This document shows positions 27,329 through 32,077 of a DNA stretch of 32,077 bases, one piece after another. A model generated the notes under the pieces. That model was not told the DNA's origin and searched no databases. It was given only the letters and a program-made list of their open reading frames with translations. This DNA is from Accumulibacter sp. GTDB taxonomy: Bacteria; Pseudomonadota; Gammaproteobacteria; Burkholderiales; Rhodocyclaceae. How positions within the stretch are numbered: position 1 is the stretch's first letter; each line of letters opens with the position of its first letter. The translations under genes were made by a program, and so were the position numbers. The stretch lies in assembly GCF_016789985.1 (NCBI RefSeq), contig NZ_JAEUOL010000049.1, positions 1 through 32,077 on the forward strand, written 5' to 3'.

Positions 27329-27982
27329 TCAGGAAGGAAGTTGAAAAACGAATTCGACCAGGCCGCCGACCAGTCGCATGACCGGCGTCAGCAAGGAACC
27401 AAGCACTCCGGTAAACAGGAGGAGCAGCAGGATCGGAAAACCGAAACGTTCGAGTTGCGCAAAGCGCCACGCCGCCTCGCGCGGCAGCAGGCTGACGGCA
27501 ATGCGACCACCATCGAGCGGCGGCAGGGGAAAGAGATTGAGCACCATCAGCACCAGGTTGACCGACATGCCGACCTCGGCCATGCGCGACATCGGCAGAC
27601 TGAAGAAATTCAATGGCAGCAGCCAGGCCAGCTTCATCAGCGCAGCCCAGAAGCAGAGCATGGCCAGGTTGGCTGCCGGACCGGCCGCCGCCACCCACAA
27701 CATGTCGCGCTTGGGATTGCGCAGACGACCGAAATTGACTGGTACCGGCTTGGCCCAGCCAAACAGGATGCCGCCGGTGGACAGCAGCAGGATGATTGCC
27801 GGCACGAGGATCGTGCCGACCGGATCGATGTGCTTGAGCGGATTGGCGGTGATCCGCCCCTCCTGCCAGGCGGTCGGATCGCCGAAATGGCGCGCCGCGT
27901 AACCATGCGCTGCCTCATGCAGGGTGATGGCGAGGATCACCGGCAAGGCGGCGATCGCAATGGTCTGGATCAGTCCCTCCAT
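27329..27982 (-). CDS. Site-2 protease family (M50) membrane metalloprotease
   Basis: A 217-residue integral membrane protein of the M50 family. The zinc-binding HExxH is HEAAH at residues 22-26 in the first membrane helix, and the third ligand lies in NLFPLPPLDGGRI. Around five hydrophobic segments are visible. It lacks a PDZ domain and matches the compact minimal M50 group, whose substrates are unknown. It sits between the YciO-like gene (7 bp gap) and trpS (17 bp gap), a gene order common in betaproteobacteria. The ATG at 27982 has a GAGGG-type binding site; a start 39 bp upstream would overlap the YciO gene. Confidence 0.87.
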   Translation of the reverse strand: MEGLIQTIAIAALPVILAITLHEAAHGYAARHFGDPTAWQEGRITANPLKHIDPVGTILVPAIILLLSTGGILFGWAKPVPVNFGRLRNPKRDMLWVAAAGPAANLAMLCFWAALMKLAWLLPLNFFSLPMSRMAEVGMSVNLVLMVLNLFPLPPLDGGRIAVSLLPREAAWRFAQLERFGFPILLLLLFTGVLGSLLTPVMRLVGGLVEFVFQLPS

Positions 27983-27989
27983 GCCGCCC

Positions 27990-28616
27990 TCAGTCCAGGC
28001 CAAGCGGCCCCAGCGGGCCAAGACCGGCGCGAATCAGCAACGGCAGCACTGTGGTCAGATCGACGACGGTGGTCGGCTCGATGCCGCAATGCCCCCCGTC
28101 GAGGATCAGTTCGAGCTGGCCATCCAGCCGATCGCGGATTTCCCAGCCTTCGGTCAGTGGTTCTTCGTCGCCGGCGATGATCAGGGTGGAGGTCAACAAG
28201 GGCTCGCCCAGCGCCTCGAGCAGAGCCAGCGTCACGGCGTGCGCCGGCACGCGCAAACCGATCGTTTTGCGCTTCGGATGCAGCACGCGCCGCGGCAACT
28301 CGCGCGTTCCCTCGAGGATGAAGGTGTAGCTGCCTGGCGTGGTTGCCTTGAGCAACCGGTAACGGGCATTGTCGACCCGCGCGAATTGACCGATCTGCGA
28401 CAGATCGCGGCACATCAGCGTCAGGTGGTGGCGCTCATCGACGCCGCGCAGGCTACGAATGCGCTGAACGGCGGCCTTGTCGCCCAGATGGCAACCCAGC
28501 GCATAGCTCGAATCGGTCGGCAAGGCAATCACCCCGCCCTGGCGCACCACCTCGGCGGCCATGTGCAGCAAGCGCTGCTGCGGATTGTCGGGATGAATCG
28601 TGATGTACTGCGCCAT
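27990..28616 (-). CDS. YciO/Sua5/YrdC-family protein (threonylcarbamoyladenylate synthase-like)
   Basis: A 208-residue single-domain YrdC-fold protein. Key motifs are GGVIALPTDSSYALGCHL, HHLTLMCRDLSQI and the KRKTIGLRVP loop. It belongs to the YciO subgroup rather than TsaC proper, judged by PTDSSYALGC and KRKTIGLRVP. TsaC makes threonylcarbamoyl-AMP for the t6A modification of tRNA; the role of YciO proteins is less certain. It lacks the extra Sua5 domain. It starts 15 bp after the PHP gene and ends 7 bp before the M50 gene. Confidence 0.88.
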   Translation of the reverse strand: MAQYITIHPDNPQQRLLHMAAEVVRQGGVIALPTDSSYALGCHLGDKAAVQRIRSLRGVDERHHLTLMCRDLSQIGQFARVDNARYRLLKATTPGSYTFILEGTRELPRRVLHPKRKTIGLRVPAHAVTLALLEALGEPLLTSTLIIAGDEEPLTEGWEIRDRLDGQLELILDGGHCGIEPTTVVDLTTVLPLLIRAGLGPLGPLGLD

Positions 28617-28631
28617 GATGGGCCCTGCAGC

Positions 28632-29501
28632 TCAGAAAAGCTGCCAGACGGGCCTGAGGCCTTCGGGCAGCGGCGGCAGTCGACCCAGATCGACGTAACT
28701 CTCGCCGGGACCATGGAAATCGGAACCGCGCGAGGCGAAAAAACCGTACTCCCTGGCCAGGCGACCGTAAAGCTCGACATGCTCCGGCGTGTGACTGCCC
28801 GACATGACCTCGATCGCCTGCCCGCCAAGCTCCTTGAACTCACCGAGAAAACGCCGCATGTCGCCACGCGACAGCTTGTAGCGGGCCGGGTGGGCGACCG
28901 CCGCCACCCCGCCGGCATCGCTGATCCAGCGTACCGAATCGGCCAGCGTCGCCCAGCGATGATCGACATAGCCCGGCCGCCCCGGGATCAGATACGATTC
29001 GAAGACGCTGCGCAGATCCTTGCAGGCGCCGATTTCGACCAGATAGCGACCGAAATGGGCGCGACTGACCAGGTTGGGGTTGGCCGCGTGGCGTATCGCG
29101 CCCTCGAACGAGCCGCCGATGCCGACCCTGTCGAGTTCCGCAGCCATTTTCCGCGCGCGTTCGATGCGGCCCGCGCGGATACCGGCCAGACCGTCATTCA
29201 GCGCCTGATCGGCAGGGTCGAAGCCGAGACCGAGAACGTGAATCTGCAGCGTTTCCCACTCGATCGAGATCTCGACGCCGGCTATCAGGGTAACCCCGAC
29301 TTGGCTCGCCGTCGAACCCGCCACATCCAGACCATCGAGGTCATCATGGTCGGTCAGGGCCAGCAGATCCACTCCGTTTGCAGCGGCGCGACGCACCACC
29401 TCGGCCGGCGGCAGGAGACCGTCGGAGCAGGTGGAGTGGCAGTGGAGATCGCAATTGAGCACGGTACAGGGCAGTGACGGGTGACGGAAAGAACTGTGCA
29501 T
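28632..29501 (-). CDS. PHP-domain phosphatase (YciV/TrpH-like; 3',5'-nucleoside bisphosphate phosphatase / RNase AM)
   Basis: A 289-residue PHP-domain metallo-hydrolase. The metal-binding motifs are CDLHCHSTCSDG near residue 18, LTDHDDLDG, and late AHPARYK and GSDFHGPG. E. coli YciV (RNase AM) and Chromobacterium homologues hydrolyse 3',5'-nucleoside bisphosphates and short RNA 5' ends. The ATG at 29501 is the annotated start; an in-frame GTG 13 codons later, just before LNCDLHCHST, is a credible alternative as many homologues begin there. It heads the seven-gene operon running to rluB and is divergent from rdgC. Confidence 0.87.
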   Translation of the reverse strand: MHSSFRHPSLPCTVLNCDLHCHSTCSDGLLPPAEVVRRAAANGVDLLALTDHDDLDGLDVAGSTASQVGVTLIAGVEISIEWETLQIHVLGLGFDPADQALNDGLAGIRAGRIERARKMAAELDRVGIGGSFEGAIRHAANPNLVSRAHFGRYLVEIGACKDLRSVFESYLIPGRPGYVDHRWATLADSVRWISDAGGVAAVAHPARYKLSRGDMRRFLGEFKELGGQAIEVMSGSHTPEHVELYGRLAREYGFFASRGSDFHGPGESYVDLGRLPPLPEGLRPVWQLF

Positions 29502-29613
29502 GATAACACAGCCGTCTGCCCGCCCCCGCCACCGAGTGACGTCTCGGAAGTTCCCGCCCGGCGGGCCGTCGAGCCCTGCGCCATCGGCCTCATCGCCCTC
29601 CCCCTTTCCGGCC

Positions 29614-29619
29614 TATAAT
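29614..29619 (+). promoter_or_regulatory. Consensus -10 element of rdgC
   Basis: A perfect TATAAT lies 24 bp before the rdgC ATG, with no clear -35 hexamer at the expected position. The transcript would begin near 29626 with a very short leader containing a small CCCA/TGGG inverted repeat around a T-run and no Shine-Dalgarno. Confidence 0.5.
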
Positions 29620-29642
29620 CCCCACCTTTTTTGGGTCCGACC

Positions 29643-30542
29643 ATGTGGTTCAAGAACCTTCAACTCTATCGCCTGCCGAAAAACTGGAAGATCGAAGCCA
29701 CCGAGCTGGACGAACGGCTGGCGCGATTCACCCTGCAGGGATGCAGCGCCACCGATCCGCGCAGCATGGGCTGGGTACCCCCACGTGACGGCGGTACGCT
29801 GATCCATTCGGCAAACCAGCAGTGGCTGCTGGCCCTCGGCGTCGAAGAGAAACTGCTGCCGGCGACAATCGTCAAGCGCTTTGCCAGCGATCGGGCGAAG
29901 GAAATCGAGGAAGCCGAAGGCCGCCGCGTCGGCCGCCGGGAGTTGCGCGAGCTTCAGGAGCAGATGACGCTCGAACTGCTGCCGCGCGCCTTCATCCGCC
30001 GTCGCACGACACACGGCTGGATCGACCGGGCCAATGGCTGGCTGGTGATCGACACGGCCTCACCGGCCAAGGCAGAGGAATTCCTCGAACATCTGCGCCA
30101 GTCGCTCGACAGCCTGCCAGCCAGACTGGTCAAGGTGCTGCAATCGCCGTCCGCAGCGATGACCGGCTGGGTGGCCGCCGGAGAAGCACCTGCCGGGTTC
30201 ACGCTCGACCAGGACCTCGAACTGCGCTCGCCCGAGAAGGCCACCGTGCGCTACGCCAATCACCCGCTCGAAGGCGAAGAGATCCGCCAGCACATCGCCG
30301 ACGGCAAGATCGTCACCCGCCTGGCAATGACCTGGAGCGATCGCATCTCCTTCGTGCTCAATGACCTCTTGCAGATCAAGCGGCTCGCCTTCCTCGACCT
30401 CCTCAAGGAACAGTCCGAAGGCCAGGCAGAGAATGAAGCAGAGCGCTTCGACATCGACTTCACCCTGATGACCGGCGAAGTGGCGCAACTCCTCGAAGAA
30501 CTGCTGGCGGCGCTGGGCGGCGAGGCGCCATCCGCTCCCTAG
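29643..30542 (+). CDS. rdgC: Recombination-associated protein RdgC
   Basis: A 299-residue DNA-binding protein that forms a ring around duplex DNA and limits RecA filament formation; in Neisseria it affects pilin variation. Family features are the N-terminal MWFKNLQLYRL, the MGWVPP segment, EKLLPATIVKR, GRRELRELQEQMTLELLPRAF (in part LQEQMTLELLPRAF), and late TWSDRISFVLNDLLQIKRL (in part WSDRISFVLND). Length matches the usual 300. The ATG at 29643 is chosen as it gives the standard start. It stands alone on the plus strand, divergent from the PHP operon. Confidence 0.95.
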   Translation: MWFKNLQLYRLPKNWKIEATELDERLARFTLQGCSATDPRSMGWVPPRDGGTLIHSANQQWLLALGVEEKLLPATIVKRFASDRAKEIEEAEGRRVGRRELRELQEQMTLELLPRAFIRRRTTHGWIDRANGWLVIDTASPAKAEEFLEHLRQSLDSLPARLVKVLQSPSAAMTGWVAAGEAPAGFTLDQDLELRSPEKATVRYANHPLEGEEIRQHIADGKIVTRLAMTWSDRISFVLNDLLQIKRLAFLDLLKEQSEGQAENEAERFDIDFTLMTGEVAQLLEELLAALGGEAPSAP

Positions 30543-30776
30543 CCGTTCCCGGAACGCCAGTCACCACAACGATTGCGGGTCTGTCCGCTACAGGACCCGG
30601 TTGGGCGAATCGCAGCGATCACGCGACGCGAGTTCGGACCCCCGCCATTAAAGGCACGCGCCTCTTGACCGGAGCAGACGGCGAAGCGAAACGGGCAAAC
30701 CGGAGGCTTTGTAGAAAAAGCCACCGGGGTCAACGCAAGGGCAAGGGCGAGTACGACAGATTGTGCCATGCCCCAC
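30543..30776. other. Spacer between rdgC and the IS3-family element
   Basis: About 230 bp with no recognised gene or terminator. A minus-strand open frame of 87 codons crosses the IS boundary and its first codons are the IS terminal repeat, so it is not taken as a gene. Confidence 0.45.
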
Positions 30777-30800
30777 TGGAGTTGCCCCGTTTTGACGGAC
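30777..30800 (+). repeat. Left terminal inverted repeat of the IS3-family element
   Basis: Begins TGGAGTTGCCCC and ends CGGAC; matches the complement of 32054-32077 at 21 of 24 positions by eye. Confidence 0.85.
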
Positions 30801-30830
30801 AAGTGGAGGGCTCTTTAGAGAGCGATGACT

Positions 30831-31667
30831 TCAGGTGATTGTGTCAGTGTGGAGGTCAATGGGGGGGTGTTTTCTTTCAAAGTTGATGGGGGAGATCTGC
30901 CCCAAAGCTGAATGGCGACGGCGGGGGTTGTACCAAGCCTCAATCCATGTGAATACGGCCGTGCGTGCCTCTGCCTTTGTTTTCCAGCCACGGCGTGCAA
31001 TGAGCTCGCACTCCAGGCGGGCAAAGAAGCTTTCGGCCATGGCTTTGTCGTACGCATCGCCGACCGTGCCCAGGGACGGTCGGACACCCATTTCCTTGCA
31101 CCGCTTACCAAATGCCAGGCTGGTGTATTGGCTGCCCTGATCTGAATGATGGATCACAGAGCCGGGCTTTCGGGTGTGCAGAGCCACGTTCAGAGCGGCC
31201 CCCACCAAGTCAGCAGTCATGTGCTCGCCAAACGCCCAACCCACAACCTTGCGGCTATACACCTCAAGCACCACAGCCAGGTAGATGAATCGGGCCCAGG
31301 TTGGGAGGTAGGTCATGTCGGCCACCCACAGCTCATTGATGCCCCTGGCCACGAATTCACGGTTGACCAGATCTGGAGCGGGCCGCTGGCGTTTGTCTCT
31401 TTCTGTGGTCACTACGTAGTCACGGCGGCGGCTGACGCCACGCATTTGTCCTTGGCGCATCAGGCGTGCGAGGCGCTTGCGGCTGGCCACGACACCCACA
31501 TTGATCAACTCAGCCCGCACTCGGGGCATGCCGTAAGTTTCATCACTGGCCATGAACACCTCTTTGATTCGATGTGTCAGTGCCTGATTGGCCAAGGTCC
31601 GACGCGAGGGGGCGCGGCCTCTCCCGTCGTCAAAGCCGCTGCACGAGACGTTGAGCGTTTGGCACAT
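30831..31667 (-). CDS. IS3-family transposase OrfB (catalytic part)
   Basis: The DDE integrase-like half of the transposase, 278 residues from the first ATG. The triad is present: Asp in VADMTYLPTW, Asp in HHSDQGSQYTS, and Glu in ESFFARLECELI, followed by the usual WYNPRRRHSALG and PINFE. An HTH_21-like segment (ETYGMPRVRAELI) precedes the core. The frame stays open upstream to 31811 and encodes HTVYALIAANQ and further family-typical residues that the ATG start would lose, so translation is probably by -1 frameshift from orfA rather than from this ATG. The gene appears intact. Confidence 0.88.
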   Translation of the reverse strand: MCQTLNVSCSGFDDGRGRAPSRRTLANQALTHRIKEVFMASDETYGMPRVRAELINVGVVASRKRLARLMRQGQMRGVSRRRDYVVTTERDKRQRPAPDLVNREFVARGINELWVADMTYLPTWARFIYLAVVLEVYSRKVVGWAFGEHMTADLVGAALNVALHTRKPGSVIHHSDQGSQYTSLAFGKRCKEMGVRPSLGTVGDAYDKAMAESFFARLECELIARRGWKTKAEARTAVFTWIEAWYNPRRRHSALGQISPINFERKHPPIDLHTDTIT

Positions 31668-31702
31668 GGTCTTGACAGGTCGTTCGGCCTGGTTTGCTGC
31701 AA

Positions 31703-32023
31703 TCAGCGCATAGACGGTGTGGATGTCTGCGTGCCGTTGTTGACAAACCAGGCCGTAGCCTTTGCCAGGATGTCCCTTTCGGTCTGTACTGGTCTGAGCT
31801 TGCGGCGCAGCTCAATCAGTTCTTGGCGCTCTGTCGCACTCAAGGGGGTTGATGCAGCTCCAGCAGGTCCAACCTTCACACCAGAATGACGAACCCAGCT
31901 CAGAATGGATGTGACATGGCAGCCAAACTCCTTGGCAAGTTCGCTGGGCTTGCGTCCAGCATGAACCAACTCGACCGGTTGTTGACGGAATTCAGCCGGG
32001 TATGGCGGTTTCGCTTTTGACAT
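31703..32023 (-). CDS. IS3-family transposase OrfA (helix-turn-helix)
   Basis: A 106-residue DNA-binding protein beginning MSKAKPPYPAEFRQQ, with the HTH in PSELAKEFGCHVTSILSWVRH and a leucine-zipper-like LSATERQELIELRRKL before RDILAKATAWF. The ATG at 32023 has AAGGAG about eight bases upstream; an earlier in-frame ATG lies in the terminal region and is rejected. orfB overlaps it in the -1 frame. The usual A-AAA-AAG slippery heptamer is absent; the corresponding place reads GCA-AAG-GCT. Confidence 0.85.
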   Translation of the reverse strand: MSKAKPPYPAEFRQQPVELVHAGRKPSELAKEFGCHVTSILSWVRHSGVKVGPAGAASTPLSATERQELIELRRKLRPVQTERDILAKATAWFVNNGTQTSTPSMR

Positions 32024-32053
32024 TTCGGACTCCTTATTGATGAACAGTAGGGG

Positions 32054-32077
32054 GTCCGCCAAATGGGGGCAACTCCA
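32054..32077 (-). repeat. Right terminal inverted repeat of the IS3-family element
   Basis: Complement begins TGGAGTTGCCCC at the very last base of the window and pairs with the left repeat at 30777-30800. Confidence 0.85.

Larger units (their letters stand above)
30777..32077 (-). mobile_element. Complete IS3-family insertion sequence
   Basis: A 1301-bp element bounded by imperfect 24-bp inverted repeats that both begin TGGAGTTGCCCC and share CGGAC at positions 20-24 (21 of 24 matches by eye). It carries overlapping orfA and orfB in the -1 arrangement typical of the family. Its base composition is visibly less GC-rich than the neighbouring genes, pointing to recent acquisition. The right end coincides with the last base of the window, so a target duplication cannot be tested. 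Subgroup is uncertain; the orfB sequence looks most like the IS51 group. Confidence 0.88.

Noticed and set aside
30539..30802. 87-codon minus-strand open frame with a hydrophobic start between rdgC and the IS element
   Set aside because: Its first codons are the IS terminal repeat and it ends in the rdgC stop region; no family resemblance and no Shine-Dalgarno.

Overview
The window looks like a betaproteobacterial genome segment, most likely Rhodocyclales (an Accumulibacter-, Zoogloea- or Dechloromonas-like environmental bacterium). This is inferred from the high GC content, the full rnf operon followed by nth, the scpA-scpB-rluB and rimP-nusA-infB-rbfA-truB gene orders, a roughly 400-residue TrpS of the betaproteobacterial type, and a PEP-CTERM exported protein. 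Both ends lie in insertion sequences (a truncated ISNCY-type element on the left, a complete 1301-bp IS3-family element on the right that stops exactly at the last base). The window is therefore probably a whole contig broken at repeats.

Layout. 1-735: 5' end of an ISNCY transposase on the minus strand with tandem 17-bp iterons in front of it, then a decayed IS4-like transposase tail, then about 200 bp with no recognisable gene. 736-4793: a secreted lipoprotein 5'-nucleotidase (+), convergent with a MoxR AAA-ATPase/CoxE-like VWA pair (-). 4794-5943: a PEP-CTERM gene (+) with a consensus sigma-54 promoter and a strong intrinsic terminator. 6025-13501: rnfABCDGE-nth-FIST-DUF1841, all on the minus strand with stop/start overlaps almost throughout; a sigma-70-like promoter precedes rnfA. 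13599-17370: pyrD, a small exported cytochrome c and a PAS-GGDEF-EAL protein (all -). 17536-23608: truB, rbfA, infB, nusA and rimP, the translation/transcription operon read leftward from a promoter and a terminator-like leader hairpin in front of rimP. 23738-29501: a seven-gene minus-strand operon, PHP phosphatase-YciO-M50 protease-trpS-scpA-scpB-rluB. 29643-30542: rdgC (+), divergent from the PHP gene. 30777-32077: the IS3-family element.

Most of the window is core machinery: Rnf electron transport and [4Fe-4S]-dependent DNA repair, pyrimidine synthesis, ribosome maturation and initiation, chromosome condensation and tRNA charging. I found no convincing new multi-gene system. The best leads are the sigma-54 promoter on the PEP-CTERM gene, a terminator-like leader directly in front of rimP, a perfect 29-bp hairpin centred on the truB stop codon, and a FIST-domain sensor translationally coupled between nth and DUF1841 at the end of the rnf operon. 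No tRNA, rRNA or CRISPR array was seen.
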